A stretch of 64,000 nt of DNA from an uncultured Coriobacteriales bacterium (GCA_934636245.1 CAKUAI010000020.1:1-64000); one strand, 5' to 3'. Shown: positions 16,453 through 24,875, numbered from the stretch's first letter. The notes: generated by a model from the letters alone, not told the origin. Program-made: numbers and translations.

Positions 16453-19449
16453 ATGGCTGATTCGATGACCCCAGGCAATCGCCTCTATATCTATCGTCTG
16501 CTGAGCGAGAAGCTCGGCTACGGCAAGCAGGTCACCATTGAACGCGCTGAGGAGGTGCTGGCGGCCGACGACGTGCAGGCGGCCGATGTCGGCTTCGACT
16601 CGGCCCGCACGATGCTCGAATCCAAGCATTTCCAAGGGTCGGCGCGCGTCGAGGTTTTCAAGAAAGGCCGCATCCTCGTCACCATGCTGCGCAACGCCGA
16701 ACTCGACGCCCAGCTTCTTGAGGCCCAGAAGGCCGAGGAGGAAAAGGCCGCCGCAAAGGCCGCCCAGGCAGCCAAGCCCGCCGGCAAGCAGGCAAAAGGC
16801 GCTGGCAAGGGAGCCAAGGGCGGCAAGAACCAGTGGGCCGGCGTGAAGGCAACCGTCAAGCCCTCCAAGCCCGGTGAGCAGCGCCGCAAGTTGGAGGCCA
16901 AGGCCGCCAAGGCTGCGGCTGAGGCCCAGGCAAAGCTCGAGGCCGAGCAGCGCGCCGAGCGGGAGGCCCGCGAGGCGGCCGAGCGTGCCGAAGCCGAGCG
17001 CATCGCCCGCGAGGAAGCGGAGCGCATTGCCCGAGAGACGGCCGAACGAGAAGCCCGCGAGGCCGAGGAACGCGCACGTCAGGAGGCCGAGGCCCGCGAG
17101 GCGGCCCAGCGTGCCCGCGAGGAGGCGCGCCAGCGCGCCCTCGACGAACAGCGTGCCCGCGTGACGACTCCCATCGCCGAGCTCAAGGGCGGCCTGCGCG
17201 TCACCTACGACCCCATCGGCGAGCTGCCCTTTGCCGCCGCAAGCAAACCGGCCGCAGCCAAGCCCGGTTCGCACAAGAAGACGGAAGCCGACAAGAAGGG
17301 TGCAGGCAAGAAGGGCAAGGTGGCGGCCGCGAAAACGCAGAAGCCGGCAGAGATGCCTGCCTCCCCCAGCTCCCACACTCAGCGCATGTGCGAAGACGTC
17401 CTTGCTTCGGGCGCCAAGCGCGGCGTCACCCGCAGGCGCACGCATGCCGCCGCGGTTGAAGCCGCTCCCGCCCCAGCCATCCCGACCATGCCGGCCGATG
17501 ACGACTGGCTCATGCCCACCTATGAAGAGGCGGCCAGCTACGCACCCGCCGAGGCCCTGGCCGCCCAGGCTTCCGCAATCCAGGAGACCGTCGCCAATCC
17601 GGACGTGTTCTCGATTGAAGACGCATTGAGCAATGGGGTCGCAGCAGTCGCCGGCACCGAGGCCCCTCGCGCTGATATCACGCCTGCTCAGACGTCCTCT
17701 CTCCAGGCAGCTTCTTTTGATTCGGCATCCAACCAGGTCGCGCCCGTTCAGGCGGCCCCCTATGATTCGGCAACCGGTCAGCTCGTGGCCGCCCAGGCGG
17801 CCCTTTCCGCTTCGGCATCCAATCAGGCCGTAGCCGCTCATGCGACGCTTTCCAATCCGGTGGTCAATCAGGCTCCCGTCCAAGTGGCTTCTCCCCATTT
17901 GGCAACCACTCAGGCCGAACCCGTCCAAGTGCCCCAGCAGTTCGCAGCAATATCCGCGCCCGCCACTCAGCCCTGCACGCCGCAGCAGATTCCCGCCGCA
18001 AGCGTCTCGGCCTCCCAAGCCTCGCGCCAGCCTGCCTTCGCGGGTCACACCCCCGCCGCGCATGCAGCCATGGCCTTCTCCCCCAACCCGGACCGTCAGG
18101 TTCCGACTCCGGAAGTCCTCGCCGACTACCCGCAGTCCATCTCGCGCGACGTCTTCTGCCCCACGGCCATCTTGAGTACGCTCTCGCGCATCCTGCCCGT
18201 GCAGGTGGACCTCATGGCGGTGCTCGACGAGGACTGGAGCGCCGCCCGCGCCATGGGCACCGTGTGCGGGTCGCGCAGCAGGGCCGTATTCCCCCTGCGC
18301 TACCTGCGCGAAGACGGGAGCCAGCCTGTTGAGCTCACCCTTAAGCGCACCGGTAAGCCGGGACTCAACATGCGTTGGGCTGTGGCGCTTGTCGACGGCG
18401 ACGACGGTACGGGCGACATGCACGAAACCGCCTCTCTCGAAGGCCTTCCTGTGGCTGACCAGGGCGCATGGTCCGACCTCGGCACGCCGTCGCCCCGCGG
18501 CTCCCAGGCGGCCGACCCCATCCGCGAGTTCGCCACGTTCGCCTCGATCAGCACGTGGGACGCCATGCTGGGCGACCTCGCCCGCATGGTCGCACCCGAA
18601 CGCTGGAGCTATCCCGGCACTGAGGTCGCCCCCAGCGCTGCCGGTGCCACGCGCTACGGCATCCTGCGCGAGTACCTCGTCGTCACGTTCCACCGCGTGC
18701 GCGCGCAGGGCAAGCTCGAAACCTCTTCCGCAGGCGATTTCGCCGCGTTCAGCACGGGACTCGCCACACCCTCCGGCGACGACGTATTCGCCTGCTTCGA
18801 GCCCTGCCGTGTGAACACCCCCTGGCGCTTCGCCGGATTTGCGCTGGCCGGCTCGGGTGATTTGGGCAGGCGCATCACCTCCGAGCTTGGGTGCATCCCC
18901 CAGGCAGCAACCTATCTGACCTCGCTCGACGATGTGGTGCCTCAGCCCGATGCCCGCGTCGCCCTCGACTTCCACACGCTCCTCGACGACTGTTTGGGAC
19001 GTCTGCCTCGTGGCTTCCTGCGCGACGCCCTCGCCGACATGGAAGGCCCCTGCGGCATGCTTGATCGCATGGGCGACACGTCCCTGCCCGTCGCCCAGCG
19101 CACCGAGGCACAGGTTCGCCTGGCTCGCTTCATCACGGGCACGCCGGCAGTCTATCGCAGGCTCACCCGCGCCCTTGACGATGCCGTCGACGCGGCAATC
19201 GCCGCATGCAGGCGCAACTATCGCCTGGCAGTGCCCGTGTTCGACCCTGCAGCCGATGCTATGAAGCTATTGCTGCCCCTCTGCCTGGTCAACGACCGTC
19301 AGGCCGACGTCGCCCTCGTGGTTCAGCGTCAGCCTTCAGGCATTTGGCAGGGCACGCGCTTCGTAAGCCTGCCGCGCGCCTACGTGAGCGCCCGCGTCGT
19401 GAGCGCCGAGCAGCCCCAGTGGCTTACGTTCGAAAACGTGCTGGGATAA
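16453..19449 (+). CDS. DUF3825 protein with long charged arm
   Basis: About 998 residues. An N-terminal domain of 75 residues (LYIYRLLSEKLGYGKQVTIE to FKKGRILVTML) is unassigned. Next is a very long Ala/Glu/Arg-rich helical or coiled-coil arm (about residues 90-240), a disordered region with degenerate 15-residue repeats, and a C-terminal region of about 430 residues. That region matches the DUF3825 pattern: WDAMLGDLARMVAPERWSY, LREYLVVTFHRV, FACFEPCR, and YRLAVPVFDPAADAMKLLLP. The family function is unknown; members are often joined to nucleic-acid-binding domains. No signal peptide or membrane helix. The start is uncertain: TTG at 16441 or ATG at 16453, neither with a strong ribosome-binding site. 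Confidence 0.7.
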   Translation: MADSMTPGNRLYIYRLLSEKLGYGKQVTIERAEEVLAADDVQAADVGFDSARTMLESKHFQGSARVEVFKKGRILVTMLRNAELDAQLLEAQKAEEEKAAAKAAQAAKPAGKQAKGAGKGAKGGKNQWAGVKATVKPSKPGEQRRKLEAKAAKAAAEAQAKLEAEQRAEREAREAAERAEAERIAREEAERIARETAEREAREAEERARQEAEAREAAQRAREEARQRALDEQRARVTTPIAELKGGLRVTYDPIGELPFAAASKPAAAKPGSHKKTEADKKGAGKKGKVAAAKTQKPAEMPASPSSHTQRMCEDVLASGAKRGVTRRRTHAAAVEAAPAPAIPTMPADDDWLMPTYEEAASYAPAEALAAQASAIQETVANPDVFSIEDALSNGVAAVAGTEAPRADITPAQTSSLQAASFDSASNQVAPVQAAPYDSATGQLVAAQAALSASASNQAVAAHATLSNPVVNQAPVQVASPHLATTQAEPVQVPQQFAAISAPATQPCTPQQIPAASVSASQASRQPAFAGHTPAAHAAMAFSPNPDRQVPTPEVLADYPQSISRDVFCPTAILSTLSRILPVQVDLMAVLDEDWSAARAMGTVCGSRSRAVFPLRYLREDGSQPVELTLKRTGKPGLNMRWAVALVDGDDGTGDMHETASLEGLPVADQGAWSDLGTPSPRGSQAADPIREFATFASISTWDAMLGDLARMVAPERWSYPGTEVAPSAAGATRYGILREYLVVTFHRVRAQGKLETSSAGDFAAFSTGLATPSGDDVFACFEPCRVNTPWRFAGFALAGSGDLGRRITSELGCIPQAATYLTSLDDVVPQPDARVALDFHTLLDDCLGRLPRGFLRDALADMEGPCGMLDRMGDTSLPVAQRTEAQVRLARFITGTPAVYRRLTRALDDAVDAAIAACRRNYRLAVPVFDPAADAMKLLLPLCLVNDRQADVALVVQRQPSGIWQGTRFVSLPRAYVSARVVSAEQPQWLTFENVLG
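17695..17935 (+). repeat. Degenerate 45-bp (15-residue) tandem repeat inside the DUF3825 gene
   Basis: About five consecutive units of 45 bp encode variants of PVQAAPYDSATGQLV (for example AAQAALSASASNQAV and PVQVASPHLATTQAE). Such spacing-polymorphic linkers are typical of flexible arms. Confidence 0.6.
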
Positions 19450-19480
19450 CGCTGTCGGCACGCAATCATCGACCACGCAA

Positions 19481-19525
19481 GAGAGCCTTGTCTGCGGCTT
19501 CCATGCCCAGGCAAGGCCCTCTTTT
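19481..19525 (+). terminator. Intrinsic terminator after the DUF3825 gene
   Basis: An imperfect stem around GAGAGCCTTG and CAAGGCCCTC (19481-19490 with about 19512-19521) is followed by a short T-run. It lies about 30 bp after the stop codon. Confidence 0.65.
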
Positions 19526-19682
19526 ACTGCTCTTTCGTTAGCATATCCACGGTATCTGCCCATACGTGCAGCGGATGCGGTTTATATCTGCAGGTTGTTT
19601 GAGGTGTGTCAACGCCATGTAAAATAAACCCCCGGTGCAAAAACGGCTTTAAGCCAACATCGGGAAAAGTGAGGTAGTACGC

Positions 19683-20702
19683 ATGGCCATTGGGTTCGAC
19701 AACGACACCTTCGTCAAGCTCCAATCTGAGCACATCCAAGAGCGCATCGGGATGTTCAGCGGCAAGCTCTACCTGGAGTTCGGCGGCAAGTTGTTCGACG
19801 ACTACCATGCCAGCCGCGTGCTCCCCGGCTTTCAACCCGACGTGAAAATCCGCACCTTGCAGTCCATCTCGCACAACTGCGAGGTCATTATCGCCGTGGC
19901 CGCCTGCGACGTCGCCTCGGGCAAGATTCGCGCTGACATCGGCTGCACCTATAGGGAGGACGTGCTTCGCCTTCTCGGCGAGTTCACGAAGATCTCGATT
20001 CCCGTCGCCGGCGTCGTTATCACCCGCTATCAAGGTGAACCTGAGGTTGACTCTTTGCGCAAACAACTCGATGAGCTCGGCGTCAAGAGCTACCTGCACT
20101 ACCCCATCGCTGGGTATCCCATGGATGTCAACCTTGCAGTGAGCGATGAGGGTTTTGGCAAAAACGAGTTCGTCGAGACCACTAAACCCCTGGTAGTTGT
20201 TACAGCTCCTGGCCCTGGTTCTGGCAAGCTTGCAACTTGCCTGTCTCAGATTTACGGTGAGAACAAGCGCGGCGTGTGCGCCGGCTACGCAAAGTGGGAG
20301 ACGTTCCCCGTGTGGAACCTGCCGCTCAAGCACCCCGTGAACCTTGCCTATGAGGCAGCTACCGCCGACCTCGAGGACCTCAACATCATCGACCCCTTCC
20401 ATATGCAGGCGTATGGCAAAGAGGCCGTGAACTATAACCGCGACGTCGAGGCATTCCCCGTCCTCAAGGCGCTCATGGAGGGCCTCTACGGCGAGAGCCC
20501 CTATCAGTCGCCCACCGACATGGGCGTCAACATGGCCGGTTTCGCCATCACCGACGACGCAGCCGTGCGCCAGGCGGCTCGCGAGGAAATCTTCCGCCGC
20601 AACATCTGTGCCCACGAATATGCCGATGCCACCGGCGACACCTCGCAGGCTCTTATCACGGCGCGCATCGTTGAGGAAGTCAAAGCGCAATTCAACGCAT
20701 AA
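19683..20702 (+). CDS. DUF1846-family protein, shorter than usual
   Basis: The 339-residue soluble protein opens with AIGFDNDTFVKLQSEHIQER and contains YLEFGGKLFDDYHASRVLPG, both typical of DUF1846. A P-loop-like GPGSGKLATCLSQ lies in the middle (about residues 178-190). The family is generally near 490-500 residues, so the C-terminal third seems missing. The reading frame ends cleanly and the following 88 bp do not resume the family sequence, so it looks like a natural short form or an old truncation rather than a sequencing error. The biochemical function of the family is not established. ATG at 19683 follows a GAGGTAG box. Confidence 0.8.
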   Translation: MAIGFDNDTFVKLQSEHIQERIGMFSGKLYLEFGGKLFDDYHASRVLPGFQPDVKIRTLQSISHNCEVIIAVAACDVASGKIRADIGCTYREDVLRLLGEFTKISIPVAGVVITRYQGEPEVDSLRKQLDELGVKSYLHYPIAGYPMDVNLAVSDEGFGKNEFVETTKPLVVVTAPGPGSGKLATCLSQIYGENKRGVCAGYAKWETFPVWNLPLKHPVNLAYEAATADLEDLNIIDPFHMQAYGKEAVNYNRDVEAFPVLKALMEGLYGESPYQSPTDMGVNMAGFAITDDAAVRQAAREEIFRRNICAHEYADATGDTSQALITARIVEEVKAQFNA

Positions 20703-20790
20703 AATAGCCGTTTTAGCGTAACAAATGGCTCAATAGCGTATAGAATTCCGCTCGAAACCAAAAGGTTTCGCAAACTAAAGGAGACGGGCA

Positions 20791-21243
20791 ATGAAGAAGC
20801 TCATCAAGGAATTCAAGGACTTCATCAACAAGGGCAACGTGATGGACCTCGCCGTCGCGGTCATCATCGGCGGCGCTTTCACGGCCATTGTGACCTCGCT
20901 CACCGACAACATCATCAACCCGCTCATCTCCATGATCGGCGGCAGCCCCGAAGTCAAGGGCATGGCCATCACGTTCAACGGCGCCACGGTTGACATCGGC
21001 GCCTTCATCAGCGCCATCATCAACTTCCTCATCGTTGCCCTTGTCGTGTTCGCCCTGGTCAAGGCCCTCAACAAGGCCCAGGCTGCCGGCGAGAAGCTTG
21101 TGGGCGGCAAGAAGGAAGAGGAGCCCAAGAAGGTTCCGCCTGTGTGCCCCTACTGCCTCGACGAGGTAAAGGTCGGTGCCACCAAGTGTTGCCACTGTGG
21201 CAGCGACCTGCCCGAGCCCGCCCGCGAGCGCATTGAGAAGTAG
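20791..21243 (+). CDS. mscL: Large-conductance mechanosensitive channel MscL with C-terminal zinc ribbon
   Basis: Residues 1-105 are a complete MscL: amphipathic N-terminus KEFKDFINKGNVMDLAVAV, pore helix with GGAFTAIVTSLTDNIINP, periplasmic loop, and second helix AFISAIINFLIVALVVFAL. The channel opens under membrane tension and releases solutes during hypo-osmotic shock. The usual short C-terminal bundle is followed by an acidic/lysine linker and a treble-clef or zinc-ribbon module, with Cys119-x2-Cys122 and Cys133-x2-Cys136 (plus Cys134). It faces the cytoplasm and could bind zinc. ATG at 20791 has a strong AAAGGAG site. A small 7-bp hairpin (20754-20771) lies in the leader. Confidence 0.92.
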   Translation: MKKLIKEFKDFINKGNVMDLAVAVIIGGAFTAIVTSLTDNIINPLISMIGGSPEVKGMAITFNGATVDIGAFISAIINFLIVALVVFALVKALNKAQAAGEKLVGGKKEEEPKKVPPVCPYCLDEVKVGATKCCHCGSDLPEPARERIEK

Positions 21244-21277
21244 CAGGGCGCACAGACGCCAGGAAGGACGGCCATCT

Positions 21278-21606
21278 ATGCTTTTGGACTTCAACACGAT
21301 GCCGGAGCCACCATACCGGGCATGAACGGCGGCACCGGTACGATGACGGCTCGCATGCACATGGGCGCCCAAGGCAAGCTCATCCGCTGCGCCATTCATG
21401 CCGGAGGGTCAATCGGCCTGCACAAGCATAAGACGAGCGACGACGTGAACTATGTGCTGTCAGGCACGGGTAAAGCGATATGCGACGGCAAAGAGGAAAG
21501 CTTGGTGCCCGGCACCTGCCACATCTGTAAGAAGGGCTCCGAGCACAGCATCGTCAACACGGGTGAGGAGGATTTGGTCCTGCTCACCGTCGTTATTGAA
21601 CGTTGA
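21278..21606 (+). pseudogene. Cupin-domain protein, N-terminus apparently frameshifted
   Basis: The main frame runs from ATG 21322 to 21606 (94 residues) and encodes a single-domain cupin: GGSIGLHKHKTSDDVNYVLSGTG is the first metal-binding motif (His/His/Asp) and GTCHICKKGSEHSIVNTG the second. This start has no ribosome-binding site. A good one (AGGAAGG, 21261-21267) precedes ATG 21278 in another frame, encoding MLLDFNTMPEPPYRA before a stop that overlaps ATG 21322. MLLDF..MPE is how such cupins usually begin, and the main frame just upstream reads ATIPG, which would continue it. So one base seems gained or lost near 21300. It is a recent mutation, a sequence error, or translational coupling from a leader peptide. 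Confidence 0.6.
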
Positions 21607-21653
21607 TGCTCAAGCCCCCTTGCCCAAGCTCCCATACACGACAATCATTCACG

Positions 21654-21687
21654 GAGAAGGTCGTCTGAATAATCGGACGACCTTCTC
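21654..21687. terminator. Hairpin between convergent cupin and anti-sigma genes
   Basis: A perfect 12-bp stem, arm GAGAAGGTCGTC (21654-21665 with 21676-21687), sits midway between two convergent stop codons. It has no T-run and is a probable bidirectional terminator. Confidence 0.55.
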
Positions 21688-21715
21688 TGTGCGTGGCCTG
21701 ATGCCATGTAAAGGC

Positions 21716-22951
21716 TTATGGCAGCAAAACAACATCAGGGTCGCTGAGGTCGGGCGCATTGATGGTGACGTTTGCGACCGTCGCAGGGTCAATCAAACGG
21801 TTGAACATGATGGACTGGCTGCTGAAGTCTTCGGCGATGCCTCCTCCTGTGGTGTTCATCGTTTCGCCATCCCTGACGACGTACTCGCTTCCATCTTCAA
21901 ACGTTATGCAGATGATCTGAGTCACCCATTCGGACACAACGACCCGTAATTGCTCACCTGTTGTGGCGTTTGCCATTATGGCTTCTTGCCCCCTGTCATC
22001 TGGCGTATTGATAACCAGCCCAAGCGGCGAGATGCTTGCCGTCACGCTGCCGTCCTCAGTGGAAAGGCCTTGCGTGGGCAGGATTTTTGTGGGGACATGT
22101 GAGATGCGGTCATACAAGTTCGGGTCAAGCGTGCCGGGTTGTGGCAGCAGATACCAGGACATGCCATCCTCGATAGACATATTGTTGCGTGCACCGATAT
22201 CAAAATAAAGGCTGCCGATAATCCGTGTTTCTGTCGAGGCGCCATGGTCCATGAGGGCAACGGTGCGAGCTCGTTTCTCCCCGGCAACATCCGTTGTTTC
22301 AATCGTGCTGATGTCGGCACCTCGAGCAAGGGCCATATAACCGTATTCATATGCAAGCCCGTCTGTGTCCAACGGAATGCCTTCGGGGTTCTCCAACGCG
22401 AAAGTTGCCACAGCCAGACCGTTCTCATCGACAACGCACGAACCGATTGTGAGCGTATAACCTTCGTAACTTACCGACTCGTTGACGGTCTCCACGTAGT
22501 CGCCGACCAGTCGTTGGGCAGTTTCGTCATCCACTTTAACCCACTGACGAGCAGGCATTATCTGCGTGAACCCAAGTTCGCTCTCTATCTCGTATGCTTG
22601 CGTATCCGCCTGACCTTTGTCGCCGAATGCCGTTTGGAAGAAGTCGATATTTGCGGCGGCGTAGGCCACGGTGCCCACTGCCGCCACGGAGAGGGCGGCG
22701 CAAGTTAAAAAGGCGCGGCGGGTCATGCGGTGGGTGCGAAGGCACTTGCTGGATGCCTGGGCGCTCGGGTCTTGTCGGGTCATGTCCATCACCTTTTCGT
22801 AGGAGCCTTCGGGGGCTTCGATCAGGCTGAATGCGCGACGCAGACGTTCGGCGTCGAGGTCGTCGAGCTGGGATGGGTCAGGTGGGAGGTTGGCGTTATT
22901 GCCCGCTGTGGGGAGAGCATCGTGGCGCCCTTGCTGTTTTTCTTCCCTCAT
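21716..22951 (-). CDS. Membrane-anchored anti-sigma-type regulator of the ECF sigma factor
   Basis: The 411-residue protein has a cytoplasmic N-terminal segment of about 77 residues, including LDDLDAERLRRAFSLIEAPEG. One membrane helix follows at about 78-100 (RRAFLTCAALSVAAVGTVAY), then a large extracytoplasmic domain of about 300 residues. Its start overlaps the sigma gene stop by 4 bp (ATGA), the classic arrangement of a sigma factor with its antagonist. The likely role is to hold the sigma factor inactive until an envelope signal is sensed. The outer domain resembles DUF4179-type sensor regions of such proteins; the signal is unknown. No zinc-binding anti-sigma HxxxCxxC motif is visible. 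Confidence 0.72.
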   Translation of the reverse strand: MREEKQQGRHDALPTAGNNANLPPDPSQLDDLDAERLRRAFSLIEAPEGSYEKVMDMTRQDPSAQASSKCLRTHRMTRRAFLTCAALSVAAVGTVAYAAANIDFFQTAFGDKGQADTQAYEIESELGFTQIMPARQWVKVDDETAQRLVGDYVETVNESVSYEGYTLTIGSCVVDENGLAVATFALENPEGIPLDTDGLAYEYGYMALARGADISTIETTDVAGEKRARTVALMDHGASTETRIIGSLYFDIGARNNMSIEDGMSWYLLPQPGTLDPNLYDRISHVPTKILPTQGLSTEDGSVTASISPLGLVINTPDDRGQEAIMANATTGEQLRVVVSEWVTQIICITFEDGSEYVVRDGETMNTTGGGIAEDFSSQSIMFNRLIDPATVANVTINAPDLSDPDVVLLP

Positions 22952-23442
22952 GCCTGACCCTCCCCTTTCGTTAGAACGTCTTTGAGCTTGCGGCGGGCAC
23001 GTGCCATGCGCGTGCGCAGTGTGTTCTCGCCCACCCCGAGCAGCTCGGCCACCTCGGCTGTGCTATAGCCCTCGTAGTAGTAGAGGTAGAGCGGCGCCGC
23101 ATACTTCGCCGGCAGATGCAGGACTTTGCGGAGAAGTTCGACATTGGCAGCCGTCTCGGCAGCATCGGGTGCGGCAAGGCTCTCGACGTAGTCGTCGATG
23201 TTCTCCGGTCGGCGGCGAAGCGTGCGATAGAGCGAGGTACACTCGTGCACTGTGGCGCGGATGAGCCAACGCTTGACATGCTCGTCATCATTGAAGGAGG
23301 CATCGCTGCGCCAAAGCTTCAGCAGCACTGCCTGCGTTACGTCATCGGCGTCCGCCCTGTTGCGAAGGTACCCAAAAGCCACGCGGTATACCGTTGCCAT
23401 GTGGACCTTTACCATGCCGGCAAACCACAGTCTGTCTTGCAC
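22948..23442 (-). CDS. ECF-type RNA polymerase sigma factor
   Basis: The 164-residue protein has sigma region 2 (VYRVAFGYLRNRADADDVTQAVLLKLW, about residues 18-45) and region 4 with a helix-turn-helix (YSTAEVAELLGVGENTLRTR, about 126-145), and lacks regions 1 and 3, the ECF layout. It starts with GTG at 23442 after GGGAGGTGA. It is co-transcribed and translationally coupled with the membrane regulator downstream. A TGAAAC/CGTT promoter 115 bp upstream of the start suggests autoregulation. Confidence 0.9.
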   Translation of the reverse strand: MQDRLWFAGMVKVHMATVYRVAFGYLRNRADADDVTQAVLLKLWRSDASFNDDEHVKRWLIRATVHECTSLYRTLRRRPENIDDYVESLAAPDAAETAANVELLRKVLHLPAKYAAPLYLYYYEGYSTAEVAELLGVGENTLRTRMARARRKLKDVLTKGEGQA

Positions 23443-23556
23443 GCACTCACCTCCCCTACCTGCGAACCACTGTGAGCCTACGGTGAACCTGTCCGGGCAC
23501 CGCGCTCACCATCTTGCATTCAGCCAACTGTTTCGAAAGGCGCCTTTCACCTATAT

Positions 23557-23583
23557 AACGCACGCGATGCGAGAAATGTTTCA
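23557..23583 (-). promoter_or_regulatory. Candidate ECF-type autoregulatory promoter
   Basis: On the minus strand TGAAAC (23578-23583) and CGTT (23557-23560) are separated by 17 bp, close to the TGAAAC-N16-CGTA pattern known for sigma-W-like ECF factors. Just downstream lies a perfect 14-bp palindrome, GAAAGGCGCCTTTC (23535-23548). The assignment is by similarity to a consensus from another phylum. Confidence 0.4.
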
Positions 23584-23670
23584 CCTCGCGCAAATAAACT
23601 TAGATTGACGTGGCAACGAAGCACGATGGGATGAGGTGGGCGCGATTTCACGGCGACATCGATGCCCCTT

Positions 23671-23760
23671 TTGGCAGCGAAATGGGTTTCGGGGTAGTGG
23701 CGGCACCCCTCTTGGGACTCCGAAACCCGTTTTACAGCCACTAGGTGGCAGTTTGCTGCC
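23671..23760. ncRNA. Candidate structured RNA or palindromic element with pseudoknot potential
   Basis: Stem A pairs 23680-23692 with 23720-23732 (13 bp, one G-U type mismatch). A second stem pairs 23695-23701, inside the loop of A, with 23737-23743 outside it, giving an H-type pseudoknot. A small hairpin GGCAG-TTTG-CTGCC follows at 23747-23760. No convincing reading frame covers it. The strand of transcription is not known; it may instead be an intergenic repeat element. Confidence 0.35.
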
Positions 23761-23770
23761 GGCGCATCGC

Positions 23771-23804
23771 AACAAAAAGACGGCCTGCTCCAAAGAGCAG
23801 GCCG
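23771..23804 (-). terminator. Intrinsic terminator of the DAHP synthase gene
   Basis: A perfect 10-bp stem, 23781-23790 with 23795-23804, is followed on the minus strand by TCTTTTTGTT (23780 down to 23771). Confidence 0.85.
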
Positions 23805-23846
23805 CCTCACATCAGCATGCGGTATGCAGGAAACGATTGACGCGCC

Positions 23847-24875
23847 TTACACCAGCTCGGCGATGTCGTGCAGGAGCTTCTCAGTCTTCTCCCAGCCCAG
23901 GCACGGATCGGTGATGGACTGGCCGTAGACCTCGCCGCCCACCTTCTGCGCACCATCTACCAGGTAGCTTTCAATCATGAAGCCACAGAAGATGCTGTCG
24001 ATGTCGGCGTTCTGACGGCAGGAGTGCAGCACGTCTTTGGCGATACGGGGCTGCTGGTCCCAATGCTTGTTCGAGTTGGAATGGTTGCAGTCCACGATGA
24101 GCGCCGGGTTCTTGATATCGCGGGCGGCATAGGCGTCCACGAGGTCTACCAGGTAGTCATAGGAATAGTTGGGACGGTTGTGGCCGCTTGCGCCGACATA
24201 GCCACGTAGGATGGCATGCGCGTAGGGGTTGCCAGTAGACTGCACGTCCCAGTTACGATAAATGAAGGAGTGCGGTGCCTGAGCAGCAACGATGGCGTTG
24301 AGCATGACGGAGTTGTCGCCAGAGGGCGGGTTCTTCATGCCCACGGGCACGTCCAGGCCCGACGCGACAAGCCTATGCTCCTGGTCTTCAACCGAGCGGG
24401 CACCCACCGCCACGTAGGAAAGCAGGTCGGACAAGAAGCGGTGGTACTCGGGATAAAGCATCTCGTCGGCACCGAAGAAGCCCGTCTGCTCGATGACGGC
24501 CAGGTTCATGTGGCGAATGGCGCGGATGCCGGCAAGCAGGTTGGGCTCACCGTTGGGGTTGGGCTGATGGAGCATGCCCATGTAACCCAGACCCAGCGTG
24601 CGGGGCTTGTTGGTATAGAGACGCGGGATGAGGATGAGCTTGTCGGCCACCTCTTCCTGAGCCTTGGCCAAACGGGTGCAGTACTCCAGCACGGCGTCCT
24701 CGCGATCGGCCGAGCAGGGGCCGATGATGACGAGCTTGCGCGAGTCCGATCCGTCCATAACGGCGGCAATTGCGGCGTCAAAGGAAACCTTGCGCTGTTC
24801 TGCCTGCGACGACATAGACATCTCGGCCTTGATGTCCTGCGGGTTGGGCAGGCGGCGCTTGAATTCCATTCCCAT
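23847..24875 (-). CDS. aroF: 3-deoxy-7-phosphoheptulonate (DAHP) synthase, class I
   Basis: The enzyme condenses phosphoenolpyruvate with erythrose 4-phosphate, the first step of the shikimate pathway to aromatic amino acids. The 342-residue protein has the class I hallmarks: VIIGPCSADRED, PRLYTNKPRT (usually PRTY.KPRT), GMKNPPSGD and IVDCNHSNSNK. Length fits the AroF/G/H group. No extra ACT or chorismate mutase domain is present, so feedback control, if any, is within the barrel. GAGGAG upstream decides the start: spacing fits ATG 24875, not 24881, and excludes the longer frame. The gene stands alone between a terminator and the divergent helicase gene. Which aromatic amino acid inhibits it cannot be told. 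Confidence 0.93.
   Translation of the reverse strand: MGMEFKRRLPNPQDIKAEMSMSSQAEQRKVSFDAAIAAVMDGSDSRKLVIIGPCSADREDAVLEYCTRLAKAQEEVADKLILIPRLYTNKPRTLGLGYMGMLHQPNPNGEPNLLAGIRAIRHMNLAVIEQTGFFGADEMLYPEYHRFLSDLLSYVAVGARSVEDQEHRLVASGLDVPVGMKNPPSGDNSVMLNAIVAAQAPHSFIYRNWDVQSTGNPYAHAILRGYVGASGHNRPNYSYDYLVDLVDAYAARDIKNPALIVDCNHSNSNKHWDQQPRIAKDVLHSCRQNADIDSIFCGFMIESYLVDGAQKVGGEVYGQSITDPCLGWEKTEKLLHDIAELV

Noticed and set aside
16441..17200. Alternating Ala/Glu/Arg region as a separate coiled-coil gene
   Set aside because: It is in frame with the DUF3825 domain without stop or internal ribosome-binding site.
17695..17935. CRISPR-like repeat array
   Set aside because: Units are 45 bp, degenerate and in frame with a protein; there are no spacers or cas genes.
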